NCBI GenBank assembly: GCA_022606135.1
Contig: JABYQN010000016.1
Location: forward strand, 496,001-560,000
Length of the DNA stretch: 64,000 nt
Reading direction: 5' to 3'
DNA from: Fomes fomentarius
Taxonomy: Eukaryota > Basidiomycota > Agaricomycetes > Polyporales > Polyporaceae
Position numbers and translations under genes: made by a program. The notes under the pieces are model-generated. The model was not told where the DNA came from. It did not search any database and saw only the letters and a list, made by a program, of their open reading frames with translations. This document shows, one piece after another, positions 32,798-45,400 of this stretch; the stretch's first letter is position 1; the number at the start of each line of letters is the position of its first letter.

Positions 32798-34457
32798 CTA
32801 TACATCGGCATCCGTGGTAATCGATGTATGCAACGGTTGCAACTGCAGGGGTCGATCCCTTGACAATCGGCTTGAAGGGAATTGCATAAGATTCCCGCGG
32901 TCACGTATGTTTAGCATCATCCGGGTTACGAGGGTTGATGAGAGACTACGACACTCGATATATCAGTAGTATTAGTAGTCAGTGAGGCACTTACACATTC
33001 GTCAGTGTGGCTAACCAGCCCCGATATCCTGGCTACTACCGATATCAGTACAGAGCACTTAGAGTTGAGTGCGAGGCTACATCACCTGAGCGTACTATCA
33101 TAAAGATGTATACCGTCAGTAGAGCCAATATGGTTTAGTTGTGAGAATATAGCTCACTACGAAGGTGATGACATTTGAGAGGTGGCTGACGACGAGAATA
33201 CTTGTCCCAAAACCAAAACAGTGAGTGTTTGCTGTGCAACACCAGAATGATGTGGAGAGTTCACCCAAAGTATATCGTTCCTAAAGAGCACGGTAAATCA
33301 AGACACTTCGAACAATGGCGGCGTCTGATAGCTCACCGTCTCGCAGAATGATATAAAAAAGTCCACTACGCCAGGCAAGGCCGAATTTCAAGGCTCGTGA
33401 CAAGGTTAGGGCGAAGACAGTGGTATCAAACACCAGAGCTACAATCCATGGGATTGCGTAGTCTACGGGAATGATAAGAGACAGTCATTTGGTTCACTTG
33501 GGTCACACAGTGGGAACGAGAACCTACGTGCACCTCTGTCATGCACATGAACACGATCAGCACGTATCACATAAGTTGAGAAGTGATAAGGCTCACTGAG
33601 ATCTTGAGAGTACTTGAAGGCACCCGTGATCATACCACTGTGCTGCCGCATTCAGAGGATCGTATGCACTGCCCCTCGTCTGAGTGATTGACCACTGTCG
33701 AGAGTATGGTATCAGTCAGGTCTGACTTGTGAAACAAGGCCCAAGACTTACACCACCCAAGATACCTCCAAAGATAGCAATAGACGAGAGAAAGATGGCC
33801 ACTTTGCGGTTGCAATCATATAGTGCGTATGTGCGCACAATAAGAAGTGCTGGGTATACCCGTTGTAGTCATGCGAAATGAGTGTCACAGTTATATAACA
33901 TACTGATTACAATCCCTTGAGAGACCACGAGGAGTATTTCATGCAGAAATTGCACTTTCTGACAGCTGAACAGGAGCAATTGTCATCTTCGGTTTTGTTA
34001 TCCATCCCGTAATGATCGTAGATTGTGTACCTCTGTCAGAAACATATCAGTTGGAGACTCGGGACTGAGGATTGTCTTTGTCATACTGATTCGGACTGAC
34101 CCCAGAAGTATTTGTAGAGAACTGGCAGATGGAAGATAATCGAGGTGTACCGGTTGATATAAAACAGAGTAGAGGCCCATCCAGAAGGGCGACCCCAAAA
34201 TCGTTCTACCTCCAGAGGGAAAGTGAGAGCAAACTCGAAGTAGAGAATGGCTTTATTGCATATGAAATAGTCAGAGAACTGATCGGGTGTGTGAAACAAG
34301 CAAACACACCAATTGCGATCATGAAGATGACTCGATTGAAATAGTCTGCCTGTACTAGTAGAGTGCTATGCGAGATGACTTGTGAGATATCCAAAGGCGA
34401 AGATCGAATGAGAGCAGAGATGCACATTGTAGTAGGCTCTGGGAGGGTTGCGTTCAT
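32798..34457 (-). CDS. DUF6533-type multi-span membrane protein, A
   Basis: A family of basidiomycete proteins with several membrane spans and no known function. The likely start is MNATLPEPTT at 34457. The diagnostic N-terminal block is AILYFEFALTFPLEVERFWG, then WASTLFYINRYTSIIFHLPVLY. Later exons give a YDCNRKVAIFLSSIAIFGG-like span, and a C-terminal cytoplasmic part reading SSTLVTRMMLNIRDRG, reached through a GTAAGT...TAG intron and ending at TAG 32798. Many small introns make the middle exons approximate. A fragment of its 5' end is duplicated at 19109-19752. Paralogue B follows upstream on the same strand. Confidence 0.7.
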
Positions 34458-35362
34458 GGTGAATGTCTGAGACAATAAGTTGAAGAGAAGAGGAGGCAGA
34501 ACGATATGAGAAGAGCAGAGCACGAAGGATGAGTCGGACTTAAAGTTATCGAGGACAGGCGCCAAATCTGATGCTACAGCATTCATCTTCTCGTTGCCAA
34601 TAGTGTGGCAGTACTTGATCAGATCCGCCTGATATAGGAGGGGATAAGTTCTCAATTTCAGAGTCAATATTTCAGCATTCAGCATACCTTTGAGACAAGT
34701 GACGACGAATCACAATTCCGAACCAACTCTCTCTCTCTCGAGTCGTCGGAGTCACCTTCAGTGACTCGTATTCCAGAGGTATGCCTATGCCTTAGTGATA
34801 GATGGCACAAGTTGATACTATCAGGTCACCAGTTGTTCTTCAGATGGAGATTATCACGTCTCTAGCATGGGCGGAGCTGTTTCGAGGCAGCAGGAGCAAC
34901 GTGCCTTTGTCGGCATGCCGCCGACAAGAGGCTGTGTTATGGAAGGTAAAGTCAGTAGTGCAGCATGTCCATATCTCAAGTGTATGAAATAGGGATGCAT
35001 GATCAGCGCCGATCATACGCAACCAAGGTGGTGCGTCATCTCATTAGGGACTCATCAAAGATGATACTTTGTACTTGTGATGTCTCTTCCCATTGTTCAA
35101 TCGGATAGCAAGTTGTTCCGGCCACACGACGCGGTGGTAGTGGAGCGTCAAATTTGACGGAGTTGTTGTTCATACTTCGAGTCGAGCTCACATCTAGCCG
35201 ATGGGGTCACCATTGCTCCGGAACACTTTCGACCGCATATCATGAGCCACTGCAAAAACACATAACAGTTGCAGGATGGTTATGACAACCATCTTAAGAA
35301 CAAGAACATTATCTTCTATCATCTGCCAGCCGACAGCGCAGTCCTTACATCACTTATCACAT
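34458..35362. other. Intergenic region between the DUF6533 genes
   Basis: No gene recognised. A CTCTCTCTCTC tract occurs at 34728-34740. The part up to about 34846 is the source-like partner of the duplicated fragment at 19109-19752. Confidence 0.5.
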
Positions 35363-37102
35363 CTAGGCTACGCTCCCTGTATCTCCATGAGAACTGACAG
35401 ATGCATGCAGTCTTTGCACTTCTATAGGACTGAGACGACCCAGTGACAGTTGATTGAAAGGCATTTCTGCACAGTGCTCGTGTTGGCGTACGTTGATCAT
35501 CATCCGGGTGACGAGTATTGACGAGATACTGAATGGATTAGCTAGCTTGGTACAACTTGATGAGGTCATCCACGGGACTTACACATTTGTCAGTGTGGCC
35601 AGCCAGCCCCGGTACATGGGCTGTGGCCGTGTTGATACATTGATATATATAAGTCATGAATGCTGAGCAGTCAAAAGTACAAGGTCGAATACCTTGGGAA
35701 GCTGTCACAGAGAAGTTGTAATATAAGTCATGTAAAGACTGGCAGATAATGGGTTAGAACCCTACCACAAAAGTCAGAAGATTTGCGAGATGGAAGGCAA
35801 CAAGGATGCTTCAAGGCGGGGTATTCAGCGGAGATTCTCTACTGTACAACAACAGAAGCAGATCGAGAAAATAACATACCCGAAGTATATCGTCCCTAGC
35901 AAGCATAAGAGCCCAATAGTAAATTGTCAGCATCATTTCAACATCCGAACGGTCACCAAGCTGGTGTATAACCTCACCGTCTCGTAGGATGAGCTCTAAA
36001 AGTCCGCCTCGCCAAACATGGCTCACTCGCAAAACTCGCAACAGGGTAAGAATGAAGACAATGGTGTCGAATACGAGGACTGTAACCCAAGCAATCGCAT
36101 AATCTGATATACTTGATGAGCCAGGCTCTAGGGGAGAAACTCGTGGGAGATTTCGATCTTACGTTCGACTCTGGCATTCCGGGACCGTGGTGAGAAAAAT
36201 ACATGCCAATCTAGAGGCAGCAATACTCACCCAGAATGCGAAAGTACCTGAATGCAGCTGCTAGTGATTACCCGTGGCTGATCCAATGATTTCCCCCTTT
36301 TGTGGACATCCTGAAGAAGGGCCCACTAACGCCAATCATGTCAGTAGCCGAGTCGGTTGCTCGATTTGAGGCAAAGTGGTGATTGAAAAGAACTCACACC
36401 TCCAAAAACGCCGCCAATCGCTACAATCACCGAGAGGAAGATCACTACTTTGCGGCTACGGTTGTAGAGGGCGTATATGCGCGTAATCAGCAGCACTGGG
36501 TTCGGATTGTGTCAGCACGGTGTCGCGCGTAGCCTAGTCTGGTAAGAACAACATACGAGTCACGAATCCTTGCGAGACGGTAAGGAGAATCTGATGAGAG
36601 AGGTGGAGCTGTCTACAGCTAGATGACGAGATCCTGTCATGTCGGTGTTTCCATTTTGATTGTGACAAGCATTTACCTCTATCTCACAGAGAGCATGTTA
36701 GTATGACACAGGGATGAGAAAGTATAAGATGTACCGAGTCTGATAGACCAACCAAATATTCGGAGAGGAGCGGGAGACTGAAGAGTATCGAGCTATACCG
36801 GTTTAAAAAGAAGAGACCGAGGCCCATGACAAACGGCGACCCCAAAACTGCTCTACTTCGAGTCGAGTAGTGAGGATAAAGTCGTAATAGAGAATAGCTG
36901 AATGAGAGGTGCGCATTCAGATCTATCAATGAGAAATTAAATTGGATGGGATCTTACCTAATGCAATGATGTTTACGACTTCGCTGCCATATAATTGGGG
37001 TTGCGGTCTGTGTGAATACTAATGAATCATAGAATTGGAATACAATGATGCATAAAGACGAAGAACGCACCTAACAATCACGTCTACAAGAACTGCGCCC
37101 AT
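35363..37102 (-). CDS. DUF6533-type multi-span membrane protein, B
   Basis: Reads MGAVLVDVIVR, then PQPQLYGSEVVNIIAL, then AILYYDFILTTRLEVEQFWG and LGLFFLNRYSSILFSLPLLSEY across three introns, which is the DUF6533 signature. A YNRSRKVVIFLSVIVAIGG span and a RVSHVWRGGLLEL segment follow. The C-terminal exon reads ISSILVTRMMINVRQ and ends GDTGSVA at 35363. Introns are many and short; the middle of the model is approximate. The Arg-Val-Ser-His-Val-Trp loop is typical of the family. Likely a plasma-membrane or endomembrane protein of unknown role. It sits head-to-tail with A, suggesting tandem duplication. Confidence 0.7.
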
Positions 37103-39352
37103 GATTAGGGTGAAAGACTATCAGGGAAGATTGAATGTTAAGGAGGGAGACCAAATTGAAATGGCGGGATGCTACGACAGGTGCACTGGGCACGTTATTA
37201 TACCACGTTGTCCATCTTCTATGATCTATACCGTGCTGATGGTATCGGTACGTATCCAGAGGCACTGGCAGATATCCGTCCTTCTTCTGATGAATCTCTC
37301 AGTTTCCTGGCCTGCGAGCGGCATTGTTACTTTCAAAGCAGTAACAAGGAAACGCCACTGTAGGCTGCCCCAGATCGCTTCCAATGGATGGAGATGTCTC
37401 CGGCCATAGGGTACGTAATACGTTGTTTCAGGACTGAAGATTGCTTCCTCTTCAAATCAGAGTGTGAACCAACCTGGTAACGCGAGACAACTAACGGCAG
37501 ATGATCACGATGTGTCACCCCAGCGCCCATGGGCATTGCTTCGTCTCGCATATCTCAGAATCCTCAAGATCCAGGTGGACTGCACCCCTCTGGCTTCTCG
37601 GACCGCCTCGCACACTGCGGGCGGCCTCTAGGACCTTCCATTGGCTGGACACTTTGCGACTATCTCGGACGGCATAGGTGTTGCAATGCACCGACACGCG
37701 GCGTTGGCGCAATTCGTGGACTCCTATATGTGCAGTGCAAAGTTGGATTATCGTGACAGATGGAGAGCGCTGTGGGTGAGATGCAGACGTCTCGGATGAT
37801 CCAGGTTGGAGAGTTACCAAAAGTCGTTGACGTAGGTCAGTTGGTCTCCTAGAATTGCTTGGTAGTATTGGCCCAATCACGCTGCCGTCAGAAAGATTCG
37901 ACCAGCGGTTAACATGTACATCTACGACCACATACATATCTCTTCACGAGTCACGAGTTGGCACTACTGCAAAGACATCAAGTATCCGGATAAAGCAGTG
38001 AGATCTCCGTGCATCATGTCCACGTACCCGGTACAACGAGTTCCTGAGTACTTGAGTACCACCGCAACCCCGCCCCATGGTTGAGTGCCCACGATACCTG
38101 CTGAGAGGTACTCCATCGCTCTGTTCGCGGGATACCCTCGTTCTCTCGAAGCAGGGCAGAACCACACACTCAATGGAAACCGTAAGGGCGCGCCACTGAT
38201 TCCGACGTTCAGAACAAGCTCGCCTGGAGGACCCTCAGGAAATAAAGCCTCAATGCAGGGGGTCGGACGACCGGGTCGGTCATCTCCAGTGGATGTGAGG
38301 AGATAGCATACTAGGGCAGAGACCGGTCGTGCTGTGGAGAATAACATTCAGCATGCACATCATCGCGACCAGCATGTCTGTGTAAGCTCACTCTCGCTAG
38401 GCCAGAAAACATAACCTCTAACCATTCGTCGAGGTTTGCTAACTCGGAGTCGATGTAGTGAGGGTGCCCTTATTGCATAGGGCACACAGTCCCTCCGATG
38501 CCGCGCCCAGTCCTAGATAGACGTGTTATCAGTACTTGCGAGTTGCACATCGGGCATCACTCGCCATGTCCAGATGGATCTGTGAGCAATACCAAGCGTC
38601 ATGGCATCGAGAACACCACATATAGCAGAATCGACGGTCACATCCGGAGAAGAAGCATGGTCGAGGGTGAACGTCTGCAGTGTCTGCCATTATAGGGTCA
38701 TGGGTTCGTTCCTGGCTCGTTCTCCTCCAGAGTAGAGCTCCCGTGCTTTAGTATCCCTTTCCCTCCCGCCGCCTGATTTTACATCTAACCGATCCTCCGT
38801 CCTCAAGGGTCTTCGGCGAGTGGTACGTAATGCCCGGGTGCATGTTCAGATTTTCCCACTTTCTTTGCGGGAACCTAAAAAAAAATTGAGACTGTAGCCG
38901 TCGCAGACACGTAAACGACCAGTGCTCCGAGGACTGTGATGAGGACGGACATTTGACATTAGATTTAGAGTCATTTCGGACCATGCTGAGTCCTGACTCC
39001 TCTGAAGTTGTTGACTGAGGCCTAGCTTGCGTCAATTTGGTGTGACTGCACTCTATCAGTTTGAGCATTACGCCCGCAGCCTGCTGTATATTGTGAGTAT
39101 TCATGAAGAATGAAATCAAGGCATGAAATGATTTACAAAGAACTGGCAGCTGCTAGTCTCCCCTAGGCAGACAGTATATGATATATGGATATGGGGAAGG
39201 ACGATCATATTACAGGGCAGCTGCGAGTGTGGCCGCGTCGACGAATGGGCGCTTGCCTTTACGTGCCGAGAGAGCGCCTAACGCTGCGGGTATCGACTAC
39301 TGTATCTCCTCGGTTCACCACTTTCTGTTTTGACTGCAGACCCAACTACACC
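37103..39352. other. Region without a firm gene; one candidate ORF
   Basis: A 127-residue reverse-strand frame at 37964-38347 (VLNVGISGAPLRFPLSVWFC, WGGVAVVLKYSGTRC) reads like real protein and may be the remnant or one exon of an unknown gene, but no start exon or downstream exon could be joined to it. The rest of the region shows no recognisable coding potential. Confidence 0.35.
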
Positions 39353-42045
39353 ATGAGCGCGGTGACAACCACCGAGTGTCTTGCTTCCGCGAATGAACTA
39401 CTCGCGTCCCACAACGCCCTCGTCTCGCGTATACGCAACTCCCAACGTAACTACAGACGACAACTCAAGACGCTCCCATCTCCTCCGGCCGCGCTGCTTA
39501 ACTTCCCTCTCATTCCGACTCCACCGCGCTCGCCTTCACCCTCACCACCGTCGTCCCCTCTTGCCGCATCACCCCCGAGACCATACAGACCAGACCTCCC
39601 GCCTGCGAAACGCGCGCGGTTAGCGCGGTATAACAACTACGTGCCCGAGGAGGAGACGATACGCAATGACTACTCGCAGCGATATGTGGACGGAGGAGAG
39701 TGGCCGCAAGACTGGGTGCTAGGAGCGGACCCGGACCATCGTTTTGAAGAGTGAGTCTGAATCCTACCTCGCTGTCTTTCGTGTCTGTGTCTTGGTGTCT
39801 CTGCGTCTCAATCGCTGCGCACTATGCATACTTGGAAGCGGCCATATCTATGTGACTCTATAGCGGCAGGCAATTCCTGTGAGCATGCCGAGAGCTTAAG
39901 AAGATTAGCGTTCGAGTTTGCATCTCAACCACCTCGTACAAACCGTCGTGCTTGAACAAGCATAGCTACTCTCGCCTGAAAGACCTGGGTTATTAGCTAC
40001 ATTGATAATCCAGCCTCACCGCCTCTCTTCTTGTTCGCGTTGCAGGATCTGGTGGGGCTCCTTAATTCGCTCAAGATACTACGCAGTTCTGCTTCGCATT
40101 GTTATGAGAGTCCATCTCGCGTTTGACATTCTTGTGTCGCCCTTCGCATCGGGGCGAACTCTGCGCAACGGTGAGCGAACGGTGGTCCTCGCAGGGATAC
40201 AACAACAGCAGCTATGGCTTCCAAATGGTCTGAATATATGTATGCTGACGCCATGGCGTATCCTCAGGTATCCCAAGCAGCAGAGGCTGTTATCCCTCAA
40301 GAAAGCCGCAGTAGCTGCCCACGCGCTTCCTCCCGCATTCCTCCCGTACTCCGAGCTCTCCTCACTACAGGGCTCCAAGTTCGACGTGATACTGATCGAC
40401 CCTCCCTTCTCATCCTCCTTCACTTGGGATGATCTACAAGAACTCCCAATACCCTCGCTCGCAGCCGACCCCTCCTTCGTGCTGATGTGGGTCGGCAGTG
40501 GATACGGGGAAGGTCTCGAACGCGGTCGGGAGATCATGGCGAAATGGGGCTTCCGACGCTGCGAAGACATCGTATGGGTCAAGACCAACAAGACATCCAA
40601 CAAGGGCCCTGGGGTACGTCCGACTCCCTCTTTCTACAGTTGTACAATGCCAACACTTGCGTAGACGGACCCACCCACAAGTTCCCTGCTCACCCGTACG
40701 AAACAACACTGTCTCATGGGCATCCGCGGCACCGTTCGGCGGTCTACAGACAGCTGGTTCGTCCACTGCAATGTTGGTACGCACACTCCCATTGTCTGCC
40801 TGTATCGCAACTCGTCCTCAGTACTATGCGCATAAACGCGTCCCACCACTTCCAGACACCGACGTCCTCATCTGGGAAGGCGATCCGTCCGACCCCGGCC
40901 GCAAGCCCCCAGAGATGTACACGCTTATCGAGAACTTCTGCCTCGGCCTCCGGCGGCTCGAGATCTTCGGGCGCGCGCGCACCGTGCGGCGCGGGTGGGT
41001 CACCGCGCTCATCGAGGGCGAAGAGGACCAGATCGAGGAGGGCATGACGCTCGGCGCGGACGACGGGACGGACGAGGTGCGGGACGGCGCGGTGCGCTGG
41101 AACCGCGACCAGTGGGACGCCGGGCTCAAGGAGCTCGCAAGCGCGATCAACACCAACGGGAAGCTCGTCGTACCCGCCACGCCCGAGATCGACGCGCTCC
41201 GCCCAAAGTCGCCCGTCCGAGGCGGCTCGTCGAACAACGCGGCGCAGGCCATGATGAACACCCCGGTGTCCGTCCCGAGTGGGTCGCCGATGCAGATGCC
41301 GATGAGCATGGGCGGGCCCGGAGGCGGTGCTGGTGTAGGGCAAGGCGGGCGGGGAGGAGGAGGTGGTGGTGGTGGTGGCGGCGGCGGGTTTGGGAACCAG
41401 AACCGCATGATGGGCCCGCCGATGGTGCCGATGAACAGCATGGCGGCGGATATGGGCGGGATGGGCATGATGGGCTGGCCGTCGGACATGGGCGGCATGA
41501 CTGGCCTGGGCATCCACATGGGCGGAATGGGGATGAACGGTATGAACGGGATGAACGTGAACGGGATGAGCGGGATGAACGGCATGAACGGCATGAACGT
41601 GAACGGGATGGGCGGCATGAATGGCATGAACGCCATGGGCATGGGCATGGGCTTTGGAGGAGGCGGAGGCGGAGGAGGCCGGTTCGGCGGGGGATTCGAT
41701 GGCGGGATGAACATGGGCCCGGGCGGAATGGCTGGCGGAGGGATGGGTGCTGGCGGGATGGGGTGGATGGGCAATGCCGAGGGCCAGTTCATGGACGGAT
41801 CAGCGGGCGGTGGGATGTGGGACGGCGGGATGGGCGAGGGCATGATGGGCATGAACGGTATGAACAACATGGGTGGTATGGGCGGTATGCGGATGGGCAT
41901 GAGCTCGCCCATGGGCGGGAACATGGGTGGGAACATGGGTGGAAACATGGGCGGAAACATGGGCGGGAACATGGGCGGGAACATGATGGGTATGGGTATG
42001 GGGCAGTGGAACGGGGATGGGTTCGAAGGTGGATATACAGGCTGA
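39353..42045 (+). CDS. METTL14: METTL14/Kar4-type member of the MT-A70 family
   Basis: Partner subunit of the mRNA m6A methyltransferase complex (METTL14 in animals, Kar4 in yeast). Exons 39353-39750, 40268-40613, 40665-40776 and 40856-42045 give exactly 681 aa. The N-terminus is Pro/Ser-rich, then [20 protein letters not shown] leads into [14 protein letters not shown]. The MT-A70 core has [70 protein letters not shown] and [15 protein letters not shown], all characteristic of METTL14. The catalytic-position tetrad is DPPF, neither METTL3's DPPW nor animal METTL14's EPPL. From about residue 460 the protein is a Met/Gly/Asn-rich low-complexity tail of about 220 residues. Intron 1 is 517 nt, unusually long for this genome. 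Confidence 0.92.
41520..41998 (+). repeat. Coding minisatellite in the METTL14 tail
   Basis: Two tandem repeat blocks: Met-Asn-Gly triplets around 41530-41635 and Gly-Gly-Asn-Met quartets (GGCGGGAACATG variants) at about 41916-41988. Each repeat unit is a multiple of three, so copy-number change would leave the frame intact. Confidence 0.85.
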
Positions 42046-42469
42046 ATGTGTTCGATGGATGGACATCGGGACCTCGGACCCATTCTACTCTCGCGGCAGT
42101 GTTATCTCCATGTATCTATCGCATCTTGTATCACTGTGCTTAGCTCTCCTAGATCGTCATTGCTATCGAATATCAAACGTGGACGTCGTCCTCAGATAAT
42201 ACCTTGCCGTGGACCTACTGTCCTTATGCGCGGAGAGATATACTAGTATCCGCGGCTGTGTAGCACGCCGTCTCGTCGACGCGGGGGGAACTCAACAGCA
42301 GAAGCAAGTTCGCATTCATACATAGCAATACATACAGTTCATCAAGCAGACCTCCAGTACAGCAAGAAGAACTATCATAACAAAGTCAAAACGATAGCAA
42401 GCATGTATTACAGTAACCCCCGACCGAGAACGCGAAACTGAGAGGAAGTGAGAGTCGCAGGTCACACAA

Positions 42470-45400
42470 CTACTTGAAGTGCTCCTTCGCGTAATCATCC
42501 AGCTGTGCGAGGAGCTCGTTCTTCTCCTCGAGAGACTTCCTGTTGCTGTCATGCGGTTGCGTGTTGATGTGAGTAACGAATGCTCGACATAGTGGCAAGA
42601 AGAAGAGCCAGAACTCACAAAGTCAGCGCGAACTTGGGCAAGTCCTCGACAGTCTTCAGAATACCAAGCTCGATGAGCGCCCTCTGGCGAGTTTGATGAC
42701 TGGCGGATGTCAATATCAGCAGACGTCGACGTCAGGTTGGCAGCAGGAAGACAGGACATACATCTCCTGAGCAGTCGGCGGCGGCTTGTGATGCCTCCGA
42801 CGAGGAGGCCATTCGTAGTCGGGCTCCTTATTCTTGTTCTTGTTCGACTCTCGGCGCTGCTTCGCTTTCTTCACTTCTTTCTGCTTCTTCTGCTCTTCCG
42901 GCATTAGCGAGGATGGAAGTAGTAATGCATTCGACGGACTTTGCGCACCTCGATCAACTTCTGCATCCGCTGGCCCTCGATGTTGCTCTCAGCGATGAGG
43001 TCGTCGTTCCGGTGCGTATACTTGACGCCGATCGCGTTGAGCGTCTTCTCGATGTCGTTCAGCGGTTCCGTTTTGACCTGTGGCGCAGCTGCGGAAGAAG
43101 GTTTGAGCATACGGTAGGGCGGTTGCATGGGGAAACGCACCATCATCGAAGAGCATGGCACCAAGCCCGCGCAAATCGTCCTATGTACGAGAGACGGAAA
43201 CTGTCAACGGTTGAACACGCACGAAACAAGCAAGAGACATACGTATTCCTTGCCCGTCTTCGCCTCTTCTTCGTACACCCAGTTCACCCCGTCGTGCTTG
43301 GGCTTTGGACGCTTGGCACCTGGGCCGCCCATGTAGGCAAACGCCCAGTCGAGGTCGCTGATGTTCGCGGTCTCAATCTGTGCCCAATGCCCAATGTTCA
43401 GATTCTAAAGCGCGTCAGCAGAACCTGAACCGAACTGTCGTACCGCCATCTTGGTAGCCAACGTGGTCTCATGCAGCCTAAATATGTTCTTGATGCCGAA
43501 CAGCTCGCCTTGTTTGTGCTTGTCTCCTTGCACACCCTCGAAGTATCTGGCGCACGATCATAAGCGGTGATTGCCAGGAGGTTAGGCCACAACAGGTCCT
43601 ACCTAGTCTGGAGGCTGGCGTTGTATCCGACTTGCATCTGCTGCTGCTTGTACAGCTGACGAGCATAGATGAGTTCCTCGATCGAGCCCGCACCGAGGAG
43701 GCGGTAGACGGCGACATCGCGCGTCTGTCCGAAGCGGTACGCTCGATCCATGGCTTGGAGGTCATGCGCTGGATCTGGAAAGAACGTCAGCTCGTTCCGA
43801 CCTTCACTGGCTACATGTGACTCACTCCAATTGGGATCTAACGTCAATGTCAATAAGGGCCGGAATGATAGACGGGGCGAACCGCTCACCGAAGATGACG
43901 ACCTTGTTCGCCGCGGTGAGGTTGAGGCCAGTACCACCCGCCATAGTCGAAATCAGGAAGATGAACACGTCTCGGTCTTCCTGGAACCTGTCGATGATTG
44001 GCATACCTGTGATGTCTGTCGTCAGCAGAGCCAACACGACATTGGTCAAAGACGAACGCACGATCAGCCTGCTTTGTGGATCCATCGAGCTTGACAAAGC
44101 CGTAGCCTGCATGGCAATCATGTGTCAAATGTCACTGGCGCGGTGCTAGCCGTCAAGCCAAACGCTCACCCTGGGTGTTCAGATGGAACTCAAGCATTTC
44201 GAGTAATTTGACAGACTTGGTGAAGATCAGAACTTTGTTGGACCCGCCCACCCTCCATTGCTTCAGCAACGTCTCGAGGACCATCCATTTCCCGCAGAAC
44301 TCTGGACGGAGCATCGCAGGGCCGTATTTGGGGATTGCCCGGGTTGGGAACGCCATCTGAGAGAGCTCTCTGTTTCGAGCCGTCTATGCTTGATGTCAGG
44401 ATAGGTGATAGGGATCTCACAAATTGGACTCACTTGTTCCGTAGAGTCCGTTGGCGCTGTGCGCATCATCGTCAGCTGGCGGTCAACCATCAGACGCGAG
44501 AAGGTACATACATGGAAGGATAAGAGCGAGGTGGTTCGAGATCTTGATAAGCGTGGACATGTACTTGAACAGATCCCCTGGGTGAACTGGATGACAACAC
44601 TTCTTCCGCCTGCGAAGAACCATGAGTATGTCGAGATGGAAGAAAACGTGTGAAAGGCATACGCTTTCCCAGAGCCACATTCACAAGGATGATCCTTGCG
44701 AACAAGGTTGTCCACGGCCTCGAGACCAATGATCCTCTTGTACGCGTTGATTTGGGTGGGTGTCAGCGGACAAAACACGACTTGGTCGGTCTTCGTAGGA
44801 AGCTGGTGGTAGAAGTCAGTGTGACACGGTCAACGTATGATAGAGGAGGGGTGGACGGACCTGATCTTGGATGATCTCCTTCGTCCTGCGCGTGTTAAAC
44901 GGATTAGACTGAAGCAGCTCCAAAGAACGCTTTGATCATACCTTCGCAAGAACAACTGCGGGAGCACCTTGTCGATCAGTGTCTTCGCAACAAGCTAGGA
45001 CACGCGCGGGTCAGGACTTGAGCACCAGGTATAGAGGAATGTAAGACCTACTGCAGCCATGACTTGTTCGTCCTCAGTCGCAGACCTGCTCTGCCCAGCA
45101 CGCAATGGCTTCTCGACGTAACTCTCCCACTGCTTCTTGGTTCCCACAGCGCCCGGGTTCGTCCAGTGCAGCACAGTCCACAGTTCCTCGTAGCCGTTCT
45201 GGATGACTACACTCATTCTCAGTAGGATGAACCGGGGTCGATAAGCGCAAGAAGAGGCGACGTACCTGTTCCGCTCAGACCGAACCTACACGGACATGTG
45301 AAACGACTGAACGCAATCGCAAGCTTCGATCGTGGGTTCTTCACGCGATGGACCTCGTCGATGAATATGCAAGACCAGGGCAGCTCGTCAAGCAGGTCGA

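Noticed and set aside
32820..32870. tRNA-like GGGTCGATCCC segment
   Set aside because: No acceptor stem or anticodon arm could be folded around it, and it lies inside the 3' end of the DUF6533 gene A.
40824..42083. 419-aa reverse open frame rich in Pro, Ile, Met and Phe
   Set aside because: It is the antisense of the repeat-rich METTL14 last exon; no domain, and composition follows from the repeats.
40995..42143. 382-aa forward frame rich in Arg, Gly and His
   Set aside because: Out-of-frame shadow of the METTL14 exon.
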